Shown here: piece by piece, positions 1 through 6,296 of the stretch
Layout of the letters: each line of letters starts with the position of its first letter
Numbering within the stretch: position 1 is the first letter of the stretch
Assembly: GCA_958439775.1 (NCBI GenBank)
Contig: CAUBWQ010000025.1
Location: forward strand, 1-9,381
Origin: an uncultured Collinsella sp.
GTDB taxonomy: Bacteria; Actinomycetota; Coriobacteriia; Coriobacteriales; Coriobacteriaceae
Direction of reading: 5' to 3'
DNA: 9,381 bases
Made by a program: the position numbers and the translations under genes
Notes under the pieces: generated by a model
What the model saw: the letters and a program-made list of their open reading frames with translations, nothing else
Told to the model about the DNA's origin: nothing
Database searches by the model: none

Positions 1-878
1 GTCAGCTGACTACCAAAATAATCGCGGCCTTGCACATAGCGGGACCACTGGTTTACGCCGGAATCGGCGAGGCTTTCGCCATACGTTTGGGCGACATCGA
101 ATTTGCCGTCAGCGGAGTATTTGGCGAAGCCCTTCTCCACGGGCATGGACTCGATGCCCTCGGAGTGTAGGCAGTTCTCGGGGTCATCAAGGTCGACATC
201 GTAGTTGAGGCTCCCGATATTAGGGTTGAGCGACGCGACGTCGTCAGCGAGCTTCATGGCGATCCACTGATGGGCGGAAAGTGTGGCGAACAGCCAGGTC
301 TCGTTGTTGTCGGCGATGATGATCTGGTCGTTGGTGCAGACGCCTTGATCATCGATCAGTCTGCCGAGAAGCTCGACGCCCTCGCGGGCCGTGGCGCTCT
401 CGCCCAGGATGATGCTGCCGTAACTGTACTCGCCCAGACCCACTTTCTCATCGATGTGGTCTGCTGCATCGGCCTCCTCGTTATAGGAAGTGCTTAGCGT
501 GGCAGAGCAGGAGACGCCCTTCTCGTTGATTCCGGCTTCGGAATAGGCGTCGGTGCGACCCATCCAGTTGGAGGGGTGGTCGCGTACATAGCTGTAACGA
601 TAGGTAGGCTTGTTCGAAGTGTATTCAAAAGCAGATTCAATCGAGCTGTACTTAAAGCCAGGTTCGTGGGCAGGTTCGATGCCGTAGTGCTTAAGATAGC
701 GCTTGCCAAAGTCCTCGGCGCGGCCGTAGTACGTGTTGCCGTCCGCCGTGAGCTTGCCGCCCATGTAGATCTGCGTGCAGGCGAGCGCAGATGTCGGCAT
801 GGACATGATGGTTGCAGCTCCAAAGGCGAGGCCTATGCCTAGCTTCTTGAGCGCGTTGACGGGGTGAGTTTTCCTCAT
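1..878 (-). CDS. C69 family secreted dipeptidase (PepD-like), 3' end cut by the window edge
   Basis: Peptidase family C69 enzymes are Ntn-fold cysteine hydrolases that release dipeptides or amino acids from short peptides, and the catalytic Cys must be the N-terminal residue of the mature enzyme. I read this frame directly from the minus strand. It begins MRKTHPVNALKKLG, followed by a hydrophobic stretch (about residues 13-27) and the signal-peptidase-like site SALA just before Cys34. Cleavage there would expose Cys34 as the nucleophile. The family motif GRAEDFG follows at 52-58, and NWMGRTDAY and EAGINEKGVSCSAT lie further on, as in other C69 members. About 292 codons are present, against a usual length of roughly 450-550, so the C-terminus is missing. 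The start is supported by GGGAGG about five bases upstream of the ATG. It is probably exported and surface or periphery located, feeding on dietary or host peptides (inference). There is no partner gene on the same strand nearby. Confidence 0.88.
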   Translation of the reverse strand, partial: MRKTHPVNALKKLGIGLAFGAATIMSMPTSALACTQIYMGGKLTADGNTYYGRAEDFGKRYLKHYGIEPAHEPGFKYSSIESAFEYTSNKPTYRYSYVRDHPSNWMGRTDAYSEAGINEKGVSCSATLSTSYNEEADAADHIDEKVGLGEYSYGSIILGESATAREGVELLGRLIDDQGVCTNDQIIIADNNETWLFATLSAHQWIAMKLADDVASLNPNIGSLNYDVDLDDPENCLHSEGIESMPVEKGFAKYSADGKFDVAQTYGESLADSGVNQWSRYVQGRDYFGSQL

Positions 879-897
879 TTTCCCTCCCAGCGTGCGA

Positions 898-921
898 AAG
901 CCCTCTGTCGCCAGAGGGCTT
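898..921 (-). promoter_or_regulatory. Leader hairpin of the C69 dipeptidase gene, GNRA loop
   Basis: On the minus strand AAGCCCTCTG and CAGAGGGCTT form a perfect 10-bp stem closed by the tetraloop GCGA (GNRA type). It ends about 20 bases before the dipeptidase start codon, just upstream of the GGGAGG ribosome binding site. No T-run follows in either direction, so a terminator is less likely than a stabilising or regulatory 5' leader structure. The role is inferred. Confidence 0.5.
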
Positions 922-926
922 CAGCC

Positions 927-939
927 AATAAAGACACCC
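927..939 (-). repeat. Direct repeat copy 1, GGGTGTCTTTATT on minus
   Basis: It matches the copy at 1051-1063 at 12 of 13 positions in the same orientation. It lies in the dipeptidase leader just upstream of the GNRA hairpin. It could be a regulator site or chance in AT-rich DNA. Confidence 0.3.
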
Positions 940-1050
940 CATTAGCGTAACGAACTGGAAACAATATTCATCTATGAAAGACACTTACTCGATAAGCGTG
1001 ATGAAATATGCGACGAGCGGTTAATTGTACTCAGTTTGTAGCTTTACTTT

Positions 1051-1063
1051 AATAAAGACGCCC
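1051..1063 (-). repeat. Direct repeat copy 2, GGGCGTCTTTATT on minus
   Basis: It matches the copy at 927-939 at 12 of 13 positions, 124 bases apart. It lies in the putative promoter region of the dipeptidase. Confidence 0.3.
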
Positions 1064-1102
1064 TGTAATTACTGTAGCCGAATAAAGTAGCTGGGAATGC
1101 CT

Positions 1103-1148
1103 GAAATGAAAATCCCCCGCTGTTTGGCAAATGCATAAACAGCAGGGG
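1103..1148 (-). terminator. Intrinsic terminator of the lipid kinase / small membrane protein unit
   Basis: Reading the minus strand, CCCCTGCTGTTT pairs with AAACAGCGGGGG (12 bp, one T-G wobble) around an 11-base loop. The T-rich tail ATTTTCATTT follows. It lies 36 bases past the stop of the 30-residue ORF, the expected place for the end of that transcript. Confidence 0.8.
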
Positions 1149-1184
1149 AGACGATAATTGGATGAATATCATACCAATGTGGAA

Positions 1185-1277
1185 TTACTTCTTCCGGCGG
1201 TGGATCACGTTGATCGCATAGCCGACGAGCATGGCCAAAACGATGATGATAAAGCCGAGCAGGGGATTGTCGTTCAT
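1185..1277 (-). CDS. 30-residue single-pass membrane protein, coupled to the lipid kinase
   Basis: This is a small gene I do not recognise. The ATG is preceded by a perfect AGGAGG with a five-base spacer. That site overlaps the TAG stop of the lipid kinase gene (the TAG reads into AGGAGG), so translation is probably coupled. The protein starts MNDNPLLG, has one hydrophobic segment at about residues 7-25 (FIIIVLAMLVGYAINVI region), and ends HRRKK. By the positive-inside rule the C-terminus would be cytoplasmic and the N-terminus outside. The 9-base spacing to the kinase and the shared terminator at 1103-1148 indicate one transcript. A role at the membrane with the kinase, for example as a small partner, is only inference. 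The ribosome binding site and the terminator position make a chance ORF unlikely. Confidence 0.72.
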   Translation of the reverse strand: MNDNPLLGFIIIVLAMLVGYAINVIHRRKK

Positions 1278-1286
1278 AGGGTCCTC

Positions 1287-2204
1287 CTATTTTCCAAGCG
1301 GGGAGAATTCGTCGACGATGAGGTCGAGGCATTGTGGAAGCGCGCGGGCTCCAAAGACGCCCGAATTGCTGGAGATAATTTCGCCATCGAACTGCATGCC
1401 CAGCGACGGGGTGCAGGTGATCTTGGCTTCCTTGGTCTGGATGATCTTGAATTGCGGGCGCCCGAGTACCTTGCCGGCGGGGTCAAGCGCAGCGGTGATC
1501 ACGGTAGGCAGCAGCTGCACGGTGCGCACGGGTTCGATGACCGCAATGTCGACCATGCCATCGTTCATACGGCAGTCGGGGAACAGGTTGATGTCGTTTT
1601 GGATGACCGAGGTGTTGCCGGCCATGCAGCAGATGCCGTCGAGCTCCTCGACAATGCCGTCATGCTCAATCGTAAAGTGCGCCACCGTGGGATTGGGCGT
1701 GGCGAGCGCGGAGAGGAAGTAAGCGATCTCGCCGATGTCGTTTTTGGTGGGGGCGGCCTTCATCATGATCTCGGCGTCGAAGCCCGAGCCGGCGATGATG
1801 ATGAAGCCGTGGCGCTTCTCGTTGCCGTTCTCGTCGAGCCAAAAGAGCTCGCCCATGTCGACTTTGACCGTGCGACCGGCACGGCAGGCCTTGGCGGTCG
1901 CCGCCGCCTCGGGGGCATTGCCGATGTTGTTGAAGAACAGGCAGGCCGTACCGGAGGGGAAGACGAGCGTGGGGACACCGCATCCGCGCATCTGGTCGAG
2001 CACGTTGGAGACAGTGCCGTCGCCGCCCGAAACGACCACGCGGTCAAACTCGCGCACGTCTGCCACGGCGTCCTCGGGTTCCATGCCATCGCCGATAAAG
2101 CGCATCACGACCTCGTCGCCGCCCTGTGCAAGGGCGTGCGTGAATGCGAAGATTTCATCTGAGCTGGGGCCCGATGCCGGGTTGTGGATGATAAGGCAGC
2201 GCAT
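1287..2204 (-). CDS. Diacylglycerol kinase / YegS-family lipid kinase
   Basis: DAGK-catalytic-domain proteins phosphorylate diacylglycerol or related lipids with ATP at the inner face of the membrane. They help recycle diacylglycerol from lipid and teichoic-acid metabolism. The protein has 305 residues, normal for the soluble bacterial family. It shows NPASG at 8-12, the nucleotide loop GGDGT at 60-64, GSGFDAEI at 139-146, NDGMVDI at 214-220 and the catalytic-type DGE at 273-275. The segment that normally reads PxGTxNDFAR is PSGTACLFFN at 83-92, so the conserved Asn-Asp is lost. This makes substrate or activity uncertain. No N-terminal signal peptide or membrane segment is seen. Its ribosome binding site is weak (GGGAA, about 7 bases upstream). 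It is the first gene of a two-gene minus-strand unit with the 30-residue membrane protein, and is divergent from RNase D. Confidence 0.87.
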   Translation of the reverse strand: MRCLIIHNPASGPSSDEIFAFTHALAQGGDEVVMRFIGDGMEPEDAVADVREFDRVVVSGGDGTVSNVLDQMRGCGVPTLVFPSGTACLFFNNIGNAPEAAATAKACRAGRTVKVDMGELFWLDENGNEKRHGFIIIAGSGFDAEIMMKAAPTKNDIGEIAYFLSALATPNPTVAHFTIEHDGIVEELDGICCMAGNTSVIQNDINLFPDCRMNDGMVDIAVIEPVRTVQLLPTVITAALDPAGKVLGRPQFKIIQTKEAKITCTPSLGMQFDGEIISSNSGVFGARALPQCLDLIVDEFSPLGK

Positions 2205-2232
2205 ACTTACGTTCCCGTTCTGTGACTAACCG

Positions 2233-2240
2233 AGTATAGT
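2233..2240. promoter_or_regulatory. Possible back-to-back -10 elements between lipid kinase and RNase D genes
   Basis: The 8-mer AGTATAGT gives TATAGT on the plus strand (2235-2240) and TATACT on the minus strand (2238-2233). Each is within one or two bases of TATAAT. They sit in the roughly 100-base divergent gap and would make the two promoters mutually exclusive. No good -35 is visible at 16-18 bases for either, so this is tentative. Confidence 0.3.
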
Positions 2241-2302
2241 TGTAAGGCAATGCCGATATCCTACCCGTGTTTTTCGGGCCTAACCTTATTCGATGGGTTG
2301 AT

Positions 2303-3436
2303 ATGTACATTTCCACACATCAGGCTCTACTCGACTTTTGCCAGCGCGCCCGTGAGTTCGACGCGATTGCCGTCGATACCGAGTTTTTGCGCGAGCGCAC
2401 GTTCCATCCGCGTCTATGTTTGGTTCAGATTGCCACCCCTGCTGAGAGCGTCGCGGTCGATCCCCTGGTAATCGACGACCTATCGCCGCTGGCCGAGCTT
2501 ATGGCCGACGAGAGCGTGACCAAGGTCTTCCACGCGTGCTCGCAGGATATGGAGGTCATGCTCCATACCGTGGGCGTGCTGCCACGACCGATTTTCGATA
2601 CGCAGGTCGCCGCCGCCTTTTTGGGCGAGCGCCAGCAGATTTCGTATGGCGCGCTTGTTCAGACGTTCTGCGGCGTATCGCTGCCCAAGACCGAGTCACT
2701 GACCGACTGGTCGCGCCGCCCGCTGACCGATAAGCAGATTGAGTATGCGATCGATGACGTCAAGTACCTGATCGTCGCCTATACCGAGATGATGAGCCGC
2801 CTGCGCGAGCTGGGCCGTGTGGACTGGGTGCTCGACGAGCTGCGCCCGCTGGCTGACGAGTCGCACTATCGCGCCGATCGCCACGAGGCGTTCCGCAAGG
2901 TCAAGCGCATCAATTCGTGCAGCCGTCATCAGCTGGGTATCGCGCGCGAGCTCGCCGCCTGGCGCGAGGACCGCGCCGAGCGGCGCAACATCCCACGCAA
3001 GTGGGTCATGTCCGACGACACGCTGCTAGCGCTCGTTAAGCGCAATCCCGTGCGCGTTGAGGAGTTCCGTAGCATTCGCGGTACCGATCAATTGGGGGAG
3101 CGCGACGTGGACGGTGCGCTCATGGCCATCAAGCGCGGTGCGAGCTGTCCGCACGATCGCCTGCCGCTCTTGGTGCGCGGACATCGTCAGATTTCGCCGG
3201 AGCTGGAGAGCGTGACTGACCTTATGTATGCGCTTATCCGCCTGGTTGCCGAGCGCTCAGGCGTTGCGACCTCGGTCATTGCCTCGCGCGATGACCTGGC
3301 CGACTACATTGAGCATCCCGAGCAGAGCCGCCTGCGCGAAGGTTGGCGCTTTGAGCTTGTGGGCTCGCGCCTGGACGATCTGCTCTCGGGCAACATGGGA
3401 CTCACCGTGAAGGACGGTAAAATCGAGCTTTTATAG
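2303..3436 (+). CDS. rnd: Ribonuclease D (DEDDy 3'-5' exoribonuclease with HRDC domain)
   Basis: RNase D trims RNA 3' ends, classically tRNA precursors, in the cytoplasm. Counting from the ATG at 2303 (377 residues), the DEDDy exonuclease domain covers about 1-175. Motif I is DTEF (Asp25, Glu27), motif II has Asp82 in SQDMEV, and motif III is YAIDD (Tyr148, Asp152), so all catalytic residues are present. An HRDC domain follows at about 207-285 (RHQLGIARELAAWRE onward) for RNA binding. A second helical region reaches the C-terminus, matching the usual 370-390-residue family length. The start is chosen because family homology begins right after it (MYISTHQALLDF). An in-frame GTG at 2267 would add 12 residues, and neither start has a strong ribosome binding site. 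It is divergent from the lipid kinase gene and appears to be monocistronic. Confidence 0.92.
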   Translation: MYISTHQALLDFCQRAREFDAIAVDTEFLRERTFHPRLCLVQIATPAESVAVDPLVIDDLSPLAELMADESVTKVFHACSQDMEVMLHTVGVLPRPIFDTQVAAAFLGERQQISYGALVQTFCGVSLPKTESLTDWSRRPLTDKQIEYAIDDVKYLIVAYTEMMSRLRELGRVDWVLDELRPLADESHYRADRHEAFRKVKRINSCSRHQLGIARELAAWREDRAERRNIPRKWVMSDDTLLALVKRNPVRVEEFRSIRGTDQLGERDVDGALMAIKRGASCPHDRLPLLVRGHRQISPELESVTDLMYALIRLVAERSGVATSVIASRDDLADYIEHPEQSRLREGWRFELVGSRLDDLLSGNMGLTVKDGKIELL

Positions 3437-3463
3437 TTACGCGGTTTTACCAAACCGCGTAAC
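3436..3463. repeat. Perfect 12-bp hairpin at the RNase D stop codon
   Basis: GTTACGCGGTTT and AAACCGCGTAAC pair perfectly around the loop TACC, with the last base of the RNase D stop codon inside the stem. No T-run follows on the plus strand, so it is not a canonical intrinsic terminator. It may protect the 3' end or act together with the larger repeat just downstream. Confidence 0.55.
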
Positions 3464-3476
3464 AGCTCGACGCTGC

Positions 3477-3574
3477 AAACGGCCGAGAGCGGCAATCTGA
3501 CGTTCAATCGTCGCTCGCGTACCAAAGTACGCGTCGCTTCTCTTTCACGTCACCTTGCTCGCTCTCGGTCGTTT
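3477..3574. repeat. 98-base nested, nearly symmetric inverted repeat
   Basis: The outer arms are AAACGGCCGAGAGCG (3477-3491) and CGCTCTCGGTCGTTT (3560-3574), 15 bp with one G-T wobble. Middle arms TGACGT (3498-3503) and ACGTCA (3547-3552) follow. Inner arms CGCGTAC (3516-3522) and GTACGCG (3527-3533) close on the loop CAAA. The unpaired gaps are almost equal on both sides (6/7 and 12/13 bases), so the whole can fold as one long interrupted hairpin. No coding frame with a ribosome binding site is seen in it. It could be a REP/BIME-like intergenic element, a miniature mobile element, or a structured RNA. Confidence 0.65.
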
Positions 3575-3625
3575 TCGCTGACGATGCCAAAACACCGCTG
3601 TTGTCTTGCTTGCTAGCTGAGTGGG

Positions 3626-3631
3626 TAGAAT
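3626..3631 (+). promoter_or_regulatory. Possible -10 element of the zinc metallopeptidase gene
   Basis: TAGAAT matches TATAAT at five of six bases and lies 35 bases upstream of the start codon. The nearest -35-like hexamer, TTGTCT at 3601-3606, has a long 19-base spacer. Confidence 0.35.
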
Positions 3632-3666
3632 GCCTCCGACGTGTAACTCGATTCGGAGGAATTCGC

Positions 3667-4371
3667 ATGCCTTATTACTATGGTTACGGCTTTGGCATCG
3701 ACCCGCTGTACCTGCTGGTTGTTCTTGTTTGTACAGTGCTTGGCCTTGCTGCGCAGAGCTATATCAATTCGACGTACAAGACCTGGTCCAAGGTTCGCTC
3801 GGACGGCGACACGGGCGCCACGGTTGCTCGCCGCATGCTTGACGCCAACGGTTGCAATGCCGTGGGTATCAAGGGTGTCGCCGGTGAGCTCACCGACCAT
3901 TACAACCCGCAGGATAACAACCTGTATCTGTCGGATGCCAACCGTTCGGGCGGTTCGGTCGCAAGCGTTGCCGTCGCCTGCCACGAGGCGGGCCATGCCG
4001 CCCAGCGTCAAAGCGGCTATGCCATGATGAAAGTACGTACCGCCCTCGTGCCGGTCGTCAACTTTACCCAGAACACCTGGACCATCGTGTTGCTCTTGGG
4101 TCTGTTTATGAACATTGCCGGGCTCACATCCCTCGCGTTGATCTTCTTCTCGTTTAGTGTGCTGTTCCAACTCGTTACGCTGCCTGTCGAGATTGACGCC
4201 AGCCGACGCGCCGTGGCGTACATCGAGCAGTCGGGTATGAGTTCCAAGCAGGTCAACGGTGCCAAGAAGGTGCTGACGGCCGCCGCGCTTACCTATGTTG
4301 CCGCTGCGCTCACCTCGATTATTCAGCTGCTCTATCTTATGGCTCGCTACAACAGAAACTCCAACCGATAA
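3667..4371 (+). CDS. YugP-type membrane zinc metallopeptidase
   Basis: This is a 234-residue neutral zinc metallopeptidase of the YugP family (Zn_peptidase_2), an integral membrane protein of unknown physiological substrate. The zinc-binding motif HEAGH sits at residues 106-110 (VACHEAGHAAQ), with the probable third ligand in LPVEIDASRRA (Glu176), a family signature. Hydrophobic segments are at about 13-30, 137-156, 158-175 and 205-226, giving one N-terminal anchor and three helices after the active site. Length is normal for the family. The start is fixed by GGAGGA six bases upstream of the ATG. The gene seems to stand alone, between the 98-base inverted repeat and a GC-rich hairpin. A role in membrane protein quality control is inference from the fold class. 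Confidence 0.88.
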   Translation: MPYYYGYGFGIDPLYLLVVLVCTVLGLAAQSYINSTYKTWSKVRSDGDTGATVARRMLDANGCNAVGIKGVAGELTDHYNPQDNNLYLSDANRSGGSVASVAVACHEAGHAAQRQSGYAMMKVRTALVPVVNFTQNTWTIVLLLGLFMNIAGLTSLALIFFSFSVLFQLVTLPVEIDASRRAVAYIEQSGMSSKQVNGAKKVLTAAALTYVAAALTSIIQLLYLMARYNRNSNR

Positions 4372-4387
4372 CAAATTGGGTCGCTGG

Positions 4388-4417
4388 GCGCCGCGGGGAT
4401 TCGTGTCCCCGCGGCGC
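4388..4417 (+). terminator. GC-rich hairpin after the zinc metallopeptidase gene
   Basis: GCGCCGCGGGGA pairs perfectly with TCCCCGCGGCGC (12 bp) around the loop TTCGTG. It begins 16 bases after the stop codon. The tail is TGTACTATGTGTT, not a clean T-run, so termination may be partial. It separates this gene from xseA. Confidence 0.55.
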
Positions 4418-4459
4418 TGTACTATGTGTTGGACTTAAATTTGCGCAGGGCCGGAGCCC

Positions 4460-5938
4460 ATGTGCACGATGACGAAAGGGGGCTGCGTGGCAGGCTGGAA
4501 TCTGACCGGCAATAGCGTTTCCGCCGAGTTCGACGGATCGGACGAGCAGGAGCGCAAGGAGCTCAGCGTGAGCCAAGCGGTGGAGATCGCCGCCGGTGCG
4601 CTCGATGCCATTCCGCAACTGAGCGTTTTGGGCGAGGTCACGGGTTTCCGTGGTCCCAACGCCCGAAGCGGCCACTGTTACTTCCAGATTAAAGACGACT
4701 CGGCCGCCGTCGACTGTATCATCTGGAAGGGCGCCTACCTTAAGCGCACCTTCGACTTGCGCGACGGCATGCAGGTAAGCTTTAAGGGCAGCTTCAATCT
4801 CTACAAGCCTACGGGTCGCATGAGCTTCGTCGCCCGCTCGTTTTCGCTGGCGGGGGAGGGTCTGCTGCGTCAACAAGTGGCGCAGCTGGCCGAAAAGCTA
4901 CGCCGCGAGGGCCTGATGGACGAAGCGCGCAAGCGCCGCATCCCGGTGTTCTGCTCCCGCGTGGCGGTCGTCACCTCGCTTTCGGGTGCCGTAATCGACG
5001 ACGTCAAGCGCACGTTGCGTCGTCGCAACCCGCTCCTCGAGCTCGTCTGCGTGGGCGCAAAGGTCCAGGGCGAGGGTGCGCCGGCAGAGCTTATTGAAGG
5101 CTTGCGCCGCGCCGCTGCCATTACGCCAGCGCCCGACTGTATTTTGCTCGTGCGTGGTGGCGGTTCCTTCGAGGACCTCATGACCTTTAACGACGAGGAG
5201 CTTGCCCGCGCGGTGGCGGCTTGCCCTGTGCCCGTGGTGACCGGCATTGGCCATGAGCCCGATACCTCGATTTGCGACATGGTGAGCGACCGCCGCGCCT
5301 CCACGCCCACGGCGGCGGCCGAATCGGTGGCGCCGGCCATGACGGAGTTGGCCGATGTGCTCGAGGCGCGCCATCAGCGTCTGGGTGCCGCGATGGCATC
5401 GATGATTGGGTCGGCCCAGGTCGACCTGGAGATGCTCGATCAGCGTGGCCGTCGTTCCTGGGATACCTATACGGCTCGCTTGGGCGACGCGCTCGATGCG
5501 GCCGCATGCCGCCCGTGTCTCAACGATCCGACATTTATGGTCGAGCGTCGTGAGTCAGAGCTTGCCTTGACGGCCGATCGTTTGTCCGGTGCCATAACGC
5601 GCTCGGTCGGGGCGTTCCGATCCAGCTTTGAACGCCTGCCCGAGCGTCTGGCTACAAGCACCTCGGGACTCGATGGCAAGCGCCATGCGCTCACGCTTGC
5701 GAGTTCCCGTCTGGAGCATCAGGGACGTACGATGCTCAGCAAACCCGCGTCCGACCTGGGCCGAGCTGCTGCGTCGCTCGATGCCCTGTCGCCGCTCAAG
5801 GTGCTTGCCCGTGGCTATTCCATCGCATACAGCGATGATGGTGTGGCTACGAGCGCCAAGACCTTTAAGCCCGGCGACGCCATCCGCGTGCGCATGGCAG
5901 ACGGCAACGTGGCAGCAACGGTCAATACGGTCGAGTAG
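4460..5938 (+). CDS. xseA: Exodeoxyribonuclease VII large subunit
   Basis: This is the catalytic subunit of exonuclease VII, which degrades single-stranded DNA to oligonucleotides from both ends in repair and recombination. It needs several XseB copies per large subunit. An N-terminal OB-fold (about residues 36-130: VLGEVTGFRG, GHCYFQIKDD, VDCIIWKGAY) binds DNA. The catalytic domain follows, with VVTSLSGAVIDDV at 170-182 and the diagnostic VRGGGSFEDL at 231-240, GIGHEPDTSICD at 262-273 and DRRASTPTAAAE at 277-288. A helical, coiled-coil-prone region then leads to the conserved C-terminal LARGYSI box. The 492-residue length is slightly long at the N-terminus. The ATG at 4460 has only a close GGAG. 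An in-frame GTG at 4487 is preceded by AAAGGGGG with a four-base spacer and may be the true start, giving 483 residues. xseB follows after 42 bases, so they form an operon. Confidence 0.93.
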   Translation: MCTMTKGGCVAGWNLTGNSVSAEFDGSDEQERKELSVSQAVEIAAGALDAIPQLSVLGEVTGFRGPNARSGHCYFQIKDDSAAVDCIIWKGAYLKRTFDLRDGMQVSFKGSFNLYKPTGRMSFVARSFSLAGEGLLRQQVAQLAEKLRREGLMDEARKRRIPVFCSRVAVVTSLSGAVIDDVKRTLRRRNPLLELVCVGAKVQGEGAPAELIEGLRRAAAITPAPDCILLVRGGGSFEDLMTFNDEELARAVAACPVPVVTGIGHEPDTSICDMVSDRRASTPTAAAESVAPAMTELADVLEARHQRLGAAMASMIGSAQVDLEMLDQRGRRSWDTYTARLGDALDAAACRPCLNDPTFMVERRESELALTADRLSGAITRSVGAFRSSFERLPERLATSTSGLDGKRHALTLASSRLEHQGRTMLSKPASDLGRAAASLDALSPLKVLARGYSIAYSDDGVATSAKTFKPGDAIRVRMADGNVAATVNTVE

Positions 5939-5980
5939 ACCGCGTTTCATAGCGATAAACCTTTAGGAAAGGAAACAGAT

Positions 5981-6247
5981 ATGGCAGAGAAGACCCCGGT
6001 CGAGCAGCTTACGTACAAGCAGGCTTCGCAGGAGTTGGAGCTCATCATACGCAGCTTGGAATCGGGCGATATGGAGCTCGAGGAGTCGCTTGAGAGCTAT
6101 ACCCGCGGCGTCGAGCTCCTCAAGAGCCTGCGTACCCGCTTGTCCGATGCCGAGCAGAAGGTCTCGGTGCTCCTGAAGGACGTCGACGGCAACGACGTGC
6201 TCGCCGACGGCGAAGCCGCCAACACCGACGACAACCTTTCGTTCTAA
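5981..6247 (+). CDS. xseB: Exodeoxyribonuclease VII small subunit
   Basis: This is the small helical subunit that wraps the extended helices of XseA to make active exonuclease VII. The 88-residue protein has the family core LTYKQASQELELIIRSLESG (residues 8-27), then MELEESLESYTRGVELL and a second helix with LRTRLSDAEQKV. The C-terminus is acidic and probably disordered (about residues 67-88), longer than the usual 60-80-residue subunit. The start is supported by AGGAAAGGA upstream of the ATG. It lies 42 bases after xseA, and co-transcription and stoichiometric co-expression are expected. Confidence 0.92.
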   Translation: MAEKTPVEQLTYKQASQELELIIRSLESGDMELEESLESYTRGVELLKSLRTRLSDAEQKVSVLLKDVDGNDVLADGEAANTDDNLSF

Positions 6248-6254
6248 CCACCCC

Positions 6255-6277
6255 GACCAAATATAATTACCTTGGTC
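6255..6277 (+). promoter_or_regulatory. TATAAT -10 element inside a 6-bp inverted repeat, upstream of the HIT gene
   Basis: A perfect TATAAT lies at 6262-6267, 29 bases before the HIT gene start codon. It is flanked by GACCAA (6255-6260) and TTGGTC (6272-6277), an exact 6-bp dyad with an 11-base centre. No good -35 is seen 16-18 bases upstream. It could be an operator over a promoter, or a weak hairpin after xseB. Confidence 0.4.
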
Positions 6278-6296
6278 TGCGAGAAAGGAACCAACC

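Larger units (their letters stand above)
922..1102. other. AT-rich gene-free spacer upstream of the dipeptidase
   Basis: No coding frame with a ribosome binding site is visible here. The stretch is much richer in A/T than its neighbours and must contain the dipeptidase promoter on the minus strand. One possible -10 element (TACAAT on the minus strand, near 1025-1030) exists, but it lacks a convincing -35. Two 13-base near-identical copies of AATAAAGAC(A/G)CCC lie at 927-939 and 1051-1063, and a shorter AATAAAG is at 1081-1087. Confidence 0.4.

Noticed and set aside
691..984. 97-codon open frame on the minus strand
   Set aside because: It overlaps the dipeptidase start and signal peptide in another frame and is Arg/His-rich. 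No ribosome binding site supports it.
1158..2162. 334-codon open frame on the plus strand
   Set aside because: It lies opposite the lipid kinase gene, which has complete family motifs. The translation is low-complexity (rich in D, V, H and G), as expected from an antisense frame in high-GC DNA, and has no ribosome binding site.
2267..2302. GTG start 12 codons upstream for RNase D
   Set aside because: No ribosome binding site precedes it, and family similarity starts at the ATG at 2303. It is kept only as an alternative in the RNase D entry.
3436..3463. Hairpin after RNase D as an intrinsic terminator
   Set aside because: The stem is perfect but no T-run follows, so it is listed as a repeat.
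3613..4374. 253-codon open frame on the minus strand
   Set aside because: It is antisense to the zinc metallopeptidase, which has the HEAGH motif and a clear ribosome binding site. The antisense product has no recognisable domain.
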